A stretch of 64,000 nt of DNA from Spirometra erinaceieuropaei (GCA_902702965.1 CACRXP010000546.1:320989-384988); one strand, 5' to 3'; numbered from the stretch's first letter, positions 27,401 through 42,400 are shown. The notes: generated by a model not told the origin, from the sequence alone. Program-made: numbers and translations.

Positions 27401-30400
27401 ATATCTGCCATCTGAGAACGTTTTTTAAGCGTTTGCGTGAGCGTTTTTAACTGAAGATAACGGCGGAAAAGTTCCTTAACTGAATACTGGCCGACAGGTA
27501 AAATGGCTTTCAGGAGATTTAATACGCGCGTTAGGTTGTTTGTTAGGTTGACCGTAAAATAAAATGGCTACTTGCTATTATCGTAGTAAACACTGCGAGA
27601 TTTCTGAATATCGTTCGTCTTAGGCCTGAATGGTTTCTTCCATTGTGCCCTTGAGCAGATTAATTTCCCGAGCAATGGCTTCATTAGTATGAGGTTCGCT
27701 TGCAAGCAACCAGTCAATCTAGCATCTATTATCATCGCACTATCGGGAAACATTTATAGTGTCTCACCGCTATCCTCTTGGCTAATTTTAGCAAAGCGTT
27801 TTTGCAACTAGTATTATTTCTCAGTAATAAATCACCTGATCTGGGGAAGCCGAAAAATGTTTGTCTACAGCAAATTTCAGTAGCGTAGAGTAGTATTCGA
27901 CTGTGTTAGGTGGGGATGATAGAAATCGAACCGCAAGTTTCGGTTCCTTAAAAAGTACGCAATCCTAAAGCTTATTCTCAATATTTAAGGTCCGCCCGCT
28001 TATGCGGTACGCACACAATTTTCTCTCAAAGTTTTGTATTTTGCGTCTTATAATGAAAACTGACGGTTGGTAAATGCTGTTTTTGTCCTAGGTCGTGATT
28101 TTGAAGTTTCGGCGTGCAAAACACAACCCCAATCTATGTAACTCTGTGTCTAAGCATCAAAACGTCCTCGCAGGCAGACTGAAAAATAACAGTAATAACG
28201 GTTTCAACTGACATTAATTAATACGCATCATTAACACAGATTCGCAAGTCGGGAGCTATAACCCCGACACTCCGGTATATAAGACGAAGTTTTACCCACT
28301 ATGCCACGACATCTACGGGAATGTGGCCTAACCTTTGTATCAGTATGCTTGGTCCAAATAATTCCACATCTATTTCTTAAACTACGATGACAGGTTCTGC
28401 TATGTCTGGAGATAATTTCTTTTGTAGTCGGAGAGGTGCATCTCCACTCAAGAATCTGTTTGACTTACCCAAAAAGGAGGAGCACTCTCACAGGAGAGTG
28501 TTTGTCTTTTTTCCCATTATTCTGACACTGAAGGAAACTTCCTATTTTTTGTTGCAGTATTGGCACTATTCCAGCGTTGCCCCTCAACTACGCCTACGAC
28601 CGCGTCTTCTTCACCCTCCTTCGAGTCCCCGCTTCCTCGGAAGCGCCGGTGCAGTTAGTCGACGGAGCAACGGGCAGCTTGACGACAACACGTGTCCTGG
28701 ACTACGAGAAGCTGCTCGACCACTCCTGGCCATATCTGGTGCAGGCAACGGAAAACAACTCTTACACTGCTACAGCTGTGGTCAGTTCAAGAGGGTTTTT
28801 CATAGAACCTTCATCTTTTGAACAGTCTTGGGCAAATCGTTTAGACAAAATGAAAACGATTTACTCCCTTGCTCTCTTAAGTGCTAGAAAACTGACGGGC
28901 AACACTATATTACTAGAATAAACCAGCAGTTCTCTCTCAACTCGTCCGAAACATCATTAAAATTTTACGTTGAACTCTTTTGCCGTAACTGCGGTTGTGT
29001 ATGTTGGTGATTCTAGACGCCCAACTGTCAACAATTTATGTAATATAGACTAATAGTAAACGTTCGCTCATATTTTCTAAGACGTTAATTTGATTCGGTG
29101 CACTTAGGACCCTGTTGGGTCCATCAAATCGTCCCCTACTAGCCCTCAGACAAACGTTTGCTTTTAAACCAAACCTCCGCCCGTTAAAATTTGACTGGTT
29201 GCACAAGTTATCCGATCGAGCTCTTTTCTTGCGTACTTTTCAGATGGTCGTCACATTGGTAGACACCGATGACAACCCTCCATTCTTCCAACTGGCGGAA
29301 TATGAATCGCAAACCGTTCGCGAAGACATACCCAACAACACTGTTGTCATAGAAGGTATGTTGTCATTATGAGGACTGCCCGGCAGAGACATATTTTCCG
29401 AGAACTACTGGAGAAATCGAGCATTTTAAGGCAAGATGAATTAGAATTCCAGACTTCTAAAGCAGTCAGAGGACTCACTGTTATGACACTGAAAAGCCTA
29501 GGCAAAATTTTCCTCCTTATACCGTGTACAAACCAGGCTTTTATCGGACTTCCCTAATTTCGCGTTTCCTCCTGAAAAATAAGAATACCTCAAAAAATTC
29601 CAAATTGTTCCCTTAAAAATATTAAGTGGGCGTTTTATTTTAGTAATGCCGGACGATCGGGATGTTGCACCAGAAAATCGACAGTACGTGTACTCACTCA
29701 GCGGCGGAGGCGCGGCGAACTTTTACGTCGTCAGTACACCAAGCGGTGCAGCTCAAATTCGAACTGTGCGGTGAGTCAGTTTGCGTCTTTCTCAGGCCTA
29801 GGTAACTGATTTTTCCGTCTTTTGCGAATCCCATGATTTCTCAGTTCGACTGCCGCGGACGGCGACCTCCACCGTGTAACCCTACGACGAAGGGGAGGGC
29901 TCAGCGGCTGACAAAGTTGAACAGCCCGTTCGCACTTGGGAGACCGGAGCTGGCTCTCGCACATCTGTCGGCGCACTCGCGGAAGCATGGTGGCGATTCG
30001 GACCCCGTCCACGTGAGAGTGCCATGAGGCCGCATTCAGACGGAGCCACTGCAAACTTTCTAGCCTCACTTCGACTTGCTTATCTTTCGGTGCAGGCGGT
30101 CAGTGAATCTTTCAAACCTTATTTTTCCACCATTCTAGGTCTCTGCGTTATGACAATCTGCCTCCAGGCCGACCGTTCTACGAACTTACCTTGCGTGCTC
30201 AGAGTCCCCCGGGCGATGCGACCACCCTGATTCGCGTGCGTATTCAAAACGTTAATCGTAACGCACCCGTGCTGAACCCGATCCCCCCGCTTCAGGTTTT
30301 TCGAGACATTGCGCCCTCCAGTGCCTTTGTGCAAGTCAGCGCATCTGATGCCGATGGGAGTCCCATGCGGTTCTTTTTTGTCAATAACGGTGAGTCTCCA

Positions 30401-33400
30401 GCATGACCGTCAACAGATAATTCCATTCGTTCGACTGTGATTTGAGAGTCCAAAGACGGCCATACCATCAGATCATCACTGCCGTGTAATTGTATTTTTC
30501 TTTAAGCTACAAACAACCTCGTCGGGGTTCTTGGGCCCTTTCGACTGGATGCCACCAGCGGCAACGTCTACGTGAATTCAAAGCCCGAGTTAAAGGTCTA
30601 CTACCTGCTGATTCGTGCCGAGGATGACGGCAGTTGCCCTGGTTGTCCCATTTCAAGCCAGCGCCTTCTTAGCGAGCCCATAACCTTACAGGTCGAGGTA
30701 GTTGATCGCAACGATCACGCGCCGACCTTCAGCGTCTGTCCACCCAGCATGACTATCAGGGAATTGGCACCGGCAGGAACAAGAATTGGACAGGTAACTG
30801 GTAAACTGCCGAGTCGATAACTGCAGGGGTTTTCGTTGGCTGTGCGACTTAAGCGGCATTTGTAGCACAAAACTGAAATTCCAGTACAAATACCTTCTTG
30901 TAGAAGCTGACCCCGGCAGACTGGAAGCTCCCACGGCAGTCCAGCGCTCGTAGAACTAAAGGACTAAGCAAAATTGGTAAAAATACTTAGTGAGGCGCAA
31001 GTCGTACCGACATGTTTACTACCTTTTCTCCAGCATTCATGGTTGGTCTTCGTAAACCTCACTGCACCATCTCCTTTTTAGGTGGCGGGAGCAGATTATA
31101 ATGATTTATTACGTCCACTCCTCCCTAAACGTCCCATTGTTTGTTATGCACCTGTATTTTTATGTTATAGTGGTTGGACTTGTTATGTGCTTCCATGCTC
31201 GCCGTGAATATCCTCGGACACGACGGTCAAACTGTCATGCTCCTTTTGGGACACATGTAGCGTCTAACAGCGAAGTTCGTGCGCTAAATTTGCCACCACC
31301 TGTGCTACTAGTCGATATGAAATTGTTATGGATTAACATGCCGAAGGAGGAAGAGGAGAGGGAGCTAACCTCGTAGGATTAAACGCGTTCTTGTAGTCGC
31401 ATGAACCCATTTTTCCACATCACTTCCTGTTTGTCCGTCTTCGTATCCATTTTCCTTCCAAAACCTACTTCTAATCGGTATTCCTTTGTAGTTTCCCCTG
31501 TTTACTGACAACATATTGTTTCAATTAACCGGTATAGGAAAGTTTACTGGGTTCTCATAATTATACCCATATGATGGTCGTATAGTTATGCAATGCACAA
31601 GCAAATTCAGTTTGGCAGGATTTTTTCGTCATTGGTTTCTCGAATTTAACGCAGTTCTCGACCAATTGTCGACAGTTTACATGTGCAGTCATTTCTGCAG
31701 CCTTTGTTCTTTCAGTCGAGGGAGAGTTTCATGGTTCTGGACTTCTGTTGGGCTTTGCTGTTGTCTAAGCTGTCTCTTATAGTTAATGATTGTTTTGGCC
31801 CCACTGACAGCGTACTCTTGACTGAGGAAGTACTGACTCTAGACCACCTCATGTAAACCGGGCCACAGTGTGCCACTGGCTAAAGAGATTCCCAAACTTC
31901 CTACTTGCCTAGGTATTCTGGCTGCGATCAGGCTATTTTTTGTTTTTTTTTAGACCAATCCCTGCGTCAACCACACTACTTAGCCACCTCACAGTTGAAG
32001 ATTCTCTACCACATTTTATTGACACTCAAACTGCTCCAGAAACAGACTGAGTTCCTCGTGCAGTCTGCTCCTCCTGTACAACCTCCCCACAGTGTATTTT
32101 TAAAAAGGGAGTGCTTGAGTCATTAACCTTTGTTCGTAAAGGTGGGCAGTACTTTTTTTTATATCAGTCGGGGTTCGAATATCGCTGTAAATTGCGTAGT
32201 CTTCTGTCATTTGTCGGAAGTCGTTCTGAAGGTATACATCATTCAGTTAAACTGAAAAACCTGCTAGGCCTAAGCATCTAAGCCTGGCGGGATAATTAAC
32301 GCTGACGAGAAATGCACACTCCGGTTAGCGCCTAGCTGACAGGCCTCCTTGACATCTTGATCGGCAGCTGAAGCGCCCGTATTCAGCTGAGCTTAATGCA
32401 TGAATTGTCATTCTCAACATTTTAGGTCAAGGCTACGGACGCGGACGATTTGGAACTCTCAAAAACATTAATCAAGTACTCCCTTATTGGAAATACAGTT
32501 TTCTCTACCCCAACTAAGTACCTGCAAATTGATGTCAGCACTGGAGTGATTACAAACGTGGTCCCATTGGAACGGGCTGCAGGCTTCTATGGAGGCATCC
32601 TGCCTGATCAGCTTTACTTTACGGTGAAAGCTACGGACTGGGGTGCGTTGACGGTGACACTCTGTGATATTTACTAAAAGAGAGATGAAATGCCATTCCT
32701 ATGCCTGTGCATTATTTCTGGCTAATATCTAACCATTTACGAGGACCCAGAGGGCAGTGGCCTTGCAAACGACCAAGGTCTTAAAATGAATAATCGTTCT
32801 TTATTTGCAGTTTTAGGACATGTGGTAAATCCAGTTCTCTACATTTATTTCCTACAGGCGTTCCGGAGTTCTGGAATCTGTGCAATTTTCAGCTCATTAT
32901 AGAGGACATCAATGACCACGCCCCAGTCTTCGATCCCCCAAACTACGCCGTGGTGGTGGAACGTAATCATAATTTTGGCACGGGAAAGCAAACCGAGATT
33001 GTCCGCGTTGTCGCTATCGATTTGGATGAACAGGACACGTCGAATTCGGAAATCATTTATAGCATTTCTTCACAAGTTTCCCACTTCACAATAGATAGTC
33101 AAAGCGGTGTGATCATGGTCAATGGAATCCTGACGGCGGTAAGCAGTCCTGTAACCTTTTTCAACTACTCCTAGGAGAATGATTCCCCCTCTCGACCCAT
33201 CTGCCTGCAGTCACTAGTGCCGATTATACAAACGTATAACTCCGACTCCACCACTCCGCCAGCGTCTTTTAAAATTTATTTAATTTTGTTATTGTCTATG
33301 TGACTATGTTTGGGTAGACATTTCATCTTTCCATATTTTGTTCCCTTTATCTCCACTTAGCCTCAGTACAACTTCACAGTCGAGGCGAGGAACCCGGTTG

Positions 33401-36400
33401 CACTGGTCGCCACGACAAAACAATGGCAGACAGCCACGGTTACAGTAAAAACTACCACCGATCCATCACTACTACCACCGCAACTCCAAATCGGTACCTT
33501 GTAAGTCTGCTGCACCTTTTGAAGCTAGCCAATGTTCGTTTACGGAATGCCTGCAGGAAAAGACCATACAGAAACGGCCCACAAAGTATTCGTGAAATTC
33601 GCGAAAATGCGGGCAGTAGACTGCCAGCCTTTCGTAGAGTACAATTTGTTTCTCATGCACCATGTTTTTACAAAATATTATTACTATTTAGTGCTACTAT
33701 TTGGCGCATCATTTATGCAACATCTTTTAGAATTCTGCTACGCAGTTTTGCAAGTGTATTCTGAATGAGTAAAGTCAGCTGTCACTCCGGGCTGTAAGAT
33801 AAAGCTTTGTTGGCTTCCACGAGTTTTAGAAATGACCGTATTGGCTGTTCCTAACGCAACTGAATCGTATTGCCACTTTTTCTGCCATTATTGCTCTTCC
33901 TTAAAAAGGAAAAGACATCGTGAAAATTACATTACGGAATATAATTGGCCTAAATTTTTAGGTCCTTTCCACGAAATTGTGATTTACAGTAAAGAACGCC
34001 CTCGGGGATTATCTCCAATCAGGCATAGCCGCTCAGATACGCAAAATATATTGAGTCTTAAACTTGAGAAATTCAACCATACGTTTAGTGTTTAGTAGGT
34101 TTTCCTCGAAACTGTTGCTTTCATCAAACGATTCCGGAAGATGAGTTCGGGGAGGTTGGGACATTTGTTGAATAAACTGTTGTCGTTCCGTCTATCTTAG
34201 GGCAGGGGCTGAAGACGCGGCCGCATTGACAAACCCCAAGCCAGTGGTCAGGGCAGAAAAGGGGAAGGGTGGTAAGATGGAGTTTTATGGATGATTAAAA
34301 TGGTAACTAGAGAGAAAATATTGTGGTTAAAATAAGAAAATCATAAATACGAAGAAGGTTGCCTAGTTCGGTTTACAAGCCTGCGGATAATTTGAAATAG
34401 TGTGTCGTAAGATGTCTGGCGAATCGCTAGCCTTCTCGAAGTGGTCAGTTGTTATAAAATGTAACGAAACGGCAATAGTTATCACTATCAACTAACTGAT
34501 CATTGACTTAATTGCTTAGTAACGAACTTATGGAAATACTGAGTATATAACCAACGATTGTCGAAACGTTAAATAAAACTCTGACCTTAATTCTAAACAT
34601 AACACTAACCTTATATTTGAGGCTTATCTTTAGCATAAACCCAATCCTTACCCAGCCCTGATTTTGAAATCTAAACCTAATTTCGAACTCCAGCCCTTAA
34701 CTCAAACTTAATCCTAAACCCTCCCTTGAGCCTAGATCGAACACCAACACTAAACCTTACCTAGCTCTAAAGCTAACCGCTAAATCCCAATCATATTCCT
34801 TAAGCGCTGACTCTAGCCTTCAATCCTAACGCTAACCCCAAAACCAACCCTAACCCTTATCCCCGAGCCCTTAACATAATTCCAACTTTTAAACGCAAAC
34901 AGGGCATACAAAAATGTACGTGTAGAAAATTGACTTTAGAAACACTCTCCTGCCATTTTTACTGCAGCTTGATTCTTCACGAGCATCAACACGCCTACCG
35001 AAAACAATCTCAGTAGTGATGACAAAGAGAACGTACAAAATGCGGCCGCGTTGTTAGCCCCATTCTATTTTTAGCGGCATTCAAGTTTCTTGTACGGAAG
35101 GCACGCCATGTCAAAAAGAACCGTGTTATGTGAAAGGGAGTATGCGAGAGTGAATACTTGTGTTGACGTAGCTCTAAGAATCCCTACCTAACTGTCTTCA
35201 AAGGCACTCCACTGCATCCTAGGCTACTGTATATCGAATGTGTGATAGGATTTCCTTGCGTACTTGACTGATTCCGCAATAAAATATTTAGTTCGATGTA
35301 AGTATGGTGTTCTGTCGAGTGTTATGTGGTCAGTTCCGTGCCCCGACAGCGTTGTAGCTTTCAAACTGCGCGATCTATTCAATTCCGTCCTCCCCAGAAT
35401 GGGACTGTCAGCCGAGTCCTTTAGGGCACAAGGGGGTCTTAATGAATACTTTCTTGTCCACGCCCCATGTCCGATCAGGAAGAAATAATTCGTCTTGGGC
35501 AAACTGTAACATAGTAGTTTGAGTTTTCAAAGTCCTTTATTCTCTTAATTATGGTCATGACGTCCAAGGGTGAATGCAAAACAGCCTGTACCGGCCAAAC
35601 CTGGAGATAGATTTGCGAACTATTATTTGCTACTAACTACAAAACTTTTCCTACATCGTCTGAGGGGGATCGTGCACCATGCAGTGCTTCAGAACAGCTT
35701 TCACAAAAGCTTAAATGATTACTCTGCCTCCTTCTACTGCCAGCACCAACATCCCGGATTTTGAGAGGACTCTGTCATTTGGAGAGCCACTGGTTTCGAA
35801 CTGATACACGGCACCTCCTTGGACCCTTTATTCCGAATACTCCATTAGCTGTTTTTTAGTTGACTCTGGATATAATGCAGACACTGGCAGCCAATATCAT
35901 CGTCCATTGCATCGAACTTGTTGTAGGTCGAGTTCGAAGTTGAAATTCCAGGAATTTTTGAATTATCGACCCAGAGGGATTCTGGATATGCCAGACTCAG
36001 GGATCTGACTCTACTTCGCGAAATGAAGTCGAAACGGCATCTTTTGAAAATGTTCATGTTGCCGAATTTTCAAGCAAAGAATTAACCTACTGAGACGAGA
36101 GCTGTTCTTCCCTAAGCACGTATGAGACTTTCGCAGCACTTGCAGTAGGTGACCCTCCCGATGAAAGATATCGAAATTTACGAAAGATTGTTACTCACTC
36201 GCAAAACTACATAAACGAATGAATCACAGCTTTGAAATAATTGTGGAGAAGCTTAACCGAATTGGAAACTTAAAAAAATATTAACGTTTATATAACGTTG
36301 AGTAGAAAAGCCAACTTTTTTGGAAAAATAGGAAAATAACGAGATTTTCAGAAGTCATTTTAGCTGAGTAAATTTTAGTGTGCGATGCACAGCAAGCCCG

Positions 36401-39400
36401 TCTATGCAAAAAACGCGCAAATAAAGCAGTATAAGTTGAATAGCGTTTGAACATGATTCTACGTTGAACTTTACAGTTAAATATCATTCATGAAGATGCC
36501 TAATGTCAAGTATGGTAGTTAGCCAACAGCCCACTACAAATTGCAATCGGTTTCGGGGAAATTCGCCATATCTTTTTTCAATTTTACATTGTTTGGGATG
36601 CAGTTGACTGAGGCAGACATGTTTTTCGCTTGACTTCGCCAGAAGGGACGTCTCAAAAATGGAATTTTCATAAAACCACTTGTTGATAGGCTGTCAGTGA
36701 CTAATACATTTAAACATTATTGTTATTTAAATCGTAAGTATACCATTTTGTACATACTTCGATAACCTTCGCACTACAATGGAAGTCACATGTGCCTAAG
36801 ATCAATTAAAACACTTCCTTTTATAAGTCACCTTTTGAAAAAGCGCATTGATTGAGTATTTTGCTGACGAATGTCTGCCTACGCAACCTTTTTCAGAAGG
36901 TTAAGCCAAGGTAGACATTGGCACATTCTATCGGTGTTGTTGATTTTCTCCCTGGTGCTGTTTGTTCGCCATTCCTCAATTTCTTCCTCTTAGCGTTCCA
37001 CGCTTCAAGGAGAACCAGGTGCATGCTCGCGTCGCTGAGGTGACTGGCACGCCGGCAGCTGGTGCTGACTACAGCCTTTCCTTAGAACAATTTCCAGGAG
37101 CTTTCGAGCAGACCGGTTGGTCCAACAGTCCCCCGCCCTTTACCAGTGAACTTGTGCAGGGCACGAGTGCCGTGACATTGCGACTCCTATCTGGTTCCAA
37201 CTTCCTCTACCAGCGTCTCAATCGCTATATCATCCGCGTACGCGGTTGTCGCAAGCCAACAGATGTCGAGTTGGGAGATATCTGTAAGGATCTGGTGCTG
37301 GTCTTCCAATTGGAGGACGTCAACGACATGGTACCGCAATTTATTGACCTTTGGCTGTTGAATCAGATCTCTATCCCCGAAAGCAGCCCGCGGGGAACGG
37401 AGGTGCTCACGATGTTCGCCGTTGATACCGATACAGTGCCGGAATATCGTACTGTAAGTGGTCAGCTTTTGAACGCTGTTGGAATCCAAAAACATGATGT
37501 GGCTGTTACCGTCCACTTGCTTGGCTTAATTGTAGGTTTACGCATGCTGCTTCCTCTATATGCCAGATCTATGTCTTTCGCATGCCCGTGCATGCTCATG
37601 TAGCCTCTACAACCCTTCTGGCCTTGTTGGTGAATTTTAATTCCTTGGGATTTAAGGAAATTTAATGTATTTTTGTTCCCAGGTTTTTAATTCGAACTTT
37701 TGACAAAAACCCTGACAAATAGCGGTAGCGCTGTGAACTTTTTTACTAACGTTTCATGGTCCCAATCTCGCTGTGACACCGCTGCATTTTATTGAATATT
37801 TGATATGCCAGACGTTGGCCCTCTGTATTCTATTAATCATACCGTCATTTTTACACGATCTATTGTTTCGGTGATAGCCTTGGTCGAAGACTTTCCTACA
37901 ATCCGTTGCCCATAAGTGCCCCGTTTCCCGCACTTTTTTTTCAAGAAAAGGCAGTCGAAGAAAGCTGTACAATCGGGATTCACGGTCGCGGCAGCGAGCG
38001 GACAGTTTTTTGTTACTACTTGCTTCTGTCTTCCGGCCAAGCGAGGTTAATACAACCTCCGTCGAATCCATCAAAACTTCCGAATTTTGCCTTGAATTAG
38101 ATAAATGACTAAGATTAGGGTGTGAAAGGCTTTTTTGAACATTCCCCTATTCAGCTGCGATGCCTCACCCGTGTCTCCCTAATTTATCGGTCACCTGGAT
38201 GTGCTTGATTAATTGACCCTGCTTTCCAATCACGTCTTCAGAGGTTTTGGAAGAACGCCTTTGCTCCAATACGTCTTATTCGTTGGCAAAATTTCTCGTT
38301 TGTCCATGCGCTAGGCCGAACAGACGGCAAAGTTACTTGGAATGCTACTCCATCCTCATCCGGCCTCTCTAGCGACTACCTGGTGGTGCTCAACTGACTT
38401 TGAGCACTTGTGTATCTGGCTCGGCTGTTCTGGTTCAACCGGTTTATCTCCTGGTCAGCTTTGCCCGGAGATATCCCGCTGACCGATGCGATAAAGGGCG
38501 ATCATGCATGAGGGGGCTAACCTGTGACCTGAAGCCGTTGGATGCAGTTCTTATGGGACAATCAAAAATACAAGGTTAATAAACTCTTTTTGATTGCGTG
38601 TCGCCCTACCACCTCATACAGCGCTTGAGGTTAGAACACTTGTAGGAAGTGGAGTGGATGTGATCCTTTTTCTTACAACCGCGTCAGAGCGGTGAACGGT
38701 GCTTTACATCTCTGATCACAGCAGATAGAGTATGAGTCAGAAGTCAGCGCAGTAAGGCGTCCCAGTGCAGCCCATGCAAAGAGGAATGACTCTGTTCCAT
38801 ATTTCAGGCTGTTTGCATTCGGAAACTGTTGTATCGCTATCTGACAGTGGGAAGAAAGCCAGTCCTTCTAGTTTCACTGATTTACTGATTCGCTACTTTA
38901 GGGCAAAAAGTGCTATGTGGGAGTGTTTTTGCCAAGTTGACCTGATTGGAGGGGGCATACGGAAGTTCCTTTCTCCCAGCACTTCCGTACCAGAACCTTT
39001 AGAAACAGTTGGGCACGAGACTATGGACCCCTCTGTATTGCAGGCGACCCTGTCCTAAATTCAAGAGAGTTAGGATCAGTGTTAGAGTTAGCATTGAGGT
39101 TAGAGATAATGTTAGGACCCGGCGATAAGTGTCCCCTGGAATGTGGCTCAAGGTAACCTGTGATGCAGTGAGAGACTCACATTCCATGTCCAGCACAGCC
39201 GCATAAAGTCGAGTAATGTATAAACAGGAGCATTTATCAACGAAAATTAAACCAAGACTGTCCAGCAAAGCCGTCAAACCTTTCAGATGTGCTTTGAGCT
39301 TTCAGTCAGTTGACGTTAATCTTCTTAGTGATTGTAGCCAAGCTTGGTGTCGGAATGTTTTCGCTAACTTAGCGCAGTAGATTTGGCTGAAAAACCGGTC

Positions 39401-42400
39401 TTTCCAACTCTCATAATGGTCGCGTAGTCCATTTGACTTTTTCTGAACTGTTCTCCCTAATTTCTGCTTTCATTGTTCGGCAATATCTCATTACAAACTT
39501 TCTAGCTTCTGGCTTTCCTTGGCTAGGTCACTTATTCTCTGGTACCAACGACCGATTCTCCTAAATTCCTCATCCATAACTCAATACTGCGAACCAATGT
39601 GGATGTTCTGGACCATGAAACTAAGAAGACTTATGTCGTTCAGATTAGCGCAAAGGACGGAGCACCATCTTCTTTCGGATCGGGAGAGCCAAACTCGGGT
39701 GAGCCCCTTTCGTTAATTCATTGTTAGAAGTCATGCTCTCCGTGAATCATGTTATGACTTTGCAGGAGTTCAAAACTCCGGCCAAAGTCAAACGGCAGGT
39801 GCAGAGATTTTGTGGCCGCTTTCCCTGCACGCAAACTTCTGGAGATGCAGTCTCTTCCACCGTTTGTGGCCGTATTTCTCCGCATCGGGCTGGTGAATTC
39901 TGCGGTACGAAGGTTATTCGAAGGATATAATCACTAATCGTCATGAATCGACAAGCCACTCTGTCCAGGCAGTCTTAGAGTTAAAGGAAACAAACGGAAA
40001 TAATCGATTTTGCCCGCCGAATGCAGTCCGGTCTTAAATCGCACTTGTATGCACTAATTGGTAAAATTGTGCGGGCGGCCGTTCACCGATGGGTGCCCAA
40101 AACGAATGACTGCACCCGGTGGCCTATTGCAGGTGCCGGTGACGAACCCGCGGTAATCAATGGCTTGAAGGCGGACAATAAAGTCAGCACCATAACAAAT
40201 GGGAATGTGTGAGATAAACACTGGGGGCCTTGCACTTAGCAGGAGTGTTGTGCTAACCCCGTAAATACTGCGCCCTTTCGTGCGTCAACAACCTCCATCC
40301 GTTGCTGTCTCTGATGACTGGTTCAAGAAGGAATCCGAGCCATCAGGCGGATACGAATCCTCTTCCGTGGGTCGATTCCGCCCTTTTGGATTAGTTAGCA
40401 TAGGCCAAACATCCCCTGTATTCATGCATGGGTATGCCTCAACTTTTGATTAAAGAGATGGTCGTATTCGAGGGCATGCGCAAACACGAGTTACCAAGGC
40501 CCACGTCGGCGGATGGCTAGGTTATGTTCGTTTATACACGTCCAAGTCGATGGCCTGTATGAATGTGACCATCACTTCAATTGGGAAGGAACTGAAATTT
40601 TTGTCATGGCAAACACCAAACAGGCCCGAGAATTCATCGAAGCCTGGCACTAACACGACTAGCATCAATCGCTAATTCATACCGGGCCATGTATAATCGC
40701 ACTTGTCCGCCGCCCCCTACCCCAGACACAGTGAACCTCAACTGCAACCCTTAACGCCTCTACGTTAGTTCACTGACCTCTGCCCGCATGCCGGATCGAC
40801 GACCATTAAGTCCACTGTCCGTAGTCACATTGAATCGTCAACCCCCCCCCTACCCTCCAACACAGGGAGCTGAAACAGTTCCCTTTTCCACCCCCACTAT
40901 AGAGCCTAGCCTAATTATGTCTCCATCCCCCCTTTCATACATTAGTTGCTTACCTGTTAGTGGCTGCCCTGTCACTCCAACCAATTTTGTCTGACCATTG
41001 CGCTTTTTCCTCTGTTTATTTCGTCTGACAACGGGTTGGTGCCCCCAGCTCGAAAATTCCCGAATACAACTCGATTTTTCCGACGAGCTTTCTATCTTCA
41101 AGGCTACATATCTATAACTTTGTGATGGAATTCGAAATAAACAGGTATTCTATGACGGCTGCTGATGGAATCATGGGTAAACACGGAGTTCCAAATGCCT
41201 GCCAATTCGATCGGCCACAACCGCGAGCAGTGGGTATCATGTTGCAGCTGAGCTAACTCCCACAAAGTAGGTCTACTTATGTGAAATACGCAACATCACC
41301 GCTTAATTCCTGTCGTCAAAATTAAGTTCATGATGGACCATTTTACACATGGCAGGATTCACAATCATAACCTGGACAAATGCATTCAGTTTTCATGTGC
41401 AAAACATAACGGTAAATTAAGTTTGTGAAGAATTACAAATCGACGAAATGTTCTGGAGCTGACTTGTACAGCGCTTCAAGGGAGTCGACCATCATTCAGT
41501 TCACGGAGTAACGTAACAAGTTGTCTAGTTTGCAGTATGGAAGCAGCTTTCTCAAGCCACGATCGGTGCACCTGTTCTACTAAGTTCAATAAGAGTTAGT
41601 GCCATGGCGGATCAGCGAGATGCTAAGTTTCCATTAAAAATTACTTTTGTTCGCTTTACGGCTAGACCCTATGATCGTTTATATTACCTTGCTGATCTTG
41701 TATTTAGTGGGTCTCCCTCGGTTGGTAGGTCAGGTCAGCTTAGTGTAACCGAAAACAAACTGTCACACCATGCGTAGACTCGCGTTGAGCATCCAAAGAG
41801 CAGATGGACTTTACTTCCTCGAGTATACATGGTGGAGCGTCACATTTTGGTCATTCAGTCCTCTGTGTGCACGGCCACTACGCCTACACAATGTCCGTCA
41901 AGATTTCAAGTCTAAACAGGCTAACGCCACTGAGTTTCTTGAGGGTGTCCTCGCCAATCTAATCCGGTTGCAGGAAGAAGCATGTTCGTTGAGTTGTATC
42001 AGGACATTTAGGCTGCGAAAACCCAGACGATTGAGAGCCAAGAACGATCGATCACCCCAATGGGATAGGAGCGCTAGGATGACCGTCGCTGGCATGGTTA
42101 TCATCGCCAACCAGCTGCCTGCCAAACCCAGATTCAGCGGAGTTTCTCTCTTTAGGCTAACCGAAACCAACCATTCTGAATGTGACTGAGCACGACAATG
42201 GAACGTGGTTGCAGGATGGTTTGACGTCATTTCGTTCTGTCCGGAAGCCCGGGCCAGGTTTCTCGCAGATAATCGCACAGCGACAAAGTTGACATCATCA
42301 AAGACTAGTAATTGCACTGTTTAAGGAAACTTTGAGACACGAGGTAGTTTTGGTCAGGAGGTCTTTTCTCCGGCAAAGCTTGCTGTCGACAAAGCTTTTC

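Larger units (their letters stand above)
15480..28557. other. Cadherin intron 1 (13 kb)
   Basis: The longest intron here. It holds SINE copies at 16690 and 27180, hammerhead-like repeats at 18910 and 19632, the TIR element at 20303 and the CR1-like relic. Between 20418 and 24960 I see only short frames without a recognisable product. Confidence 0.8.

Noticed and set aside
41770..42317. Two overlapping 139-codon frames on opposite strands
   Set aside because: Neither translation resembles a known family, and mutual overlap is more likely from base composition than from two genes.
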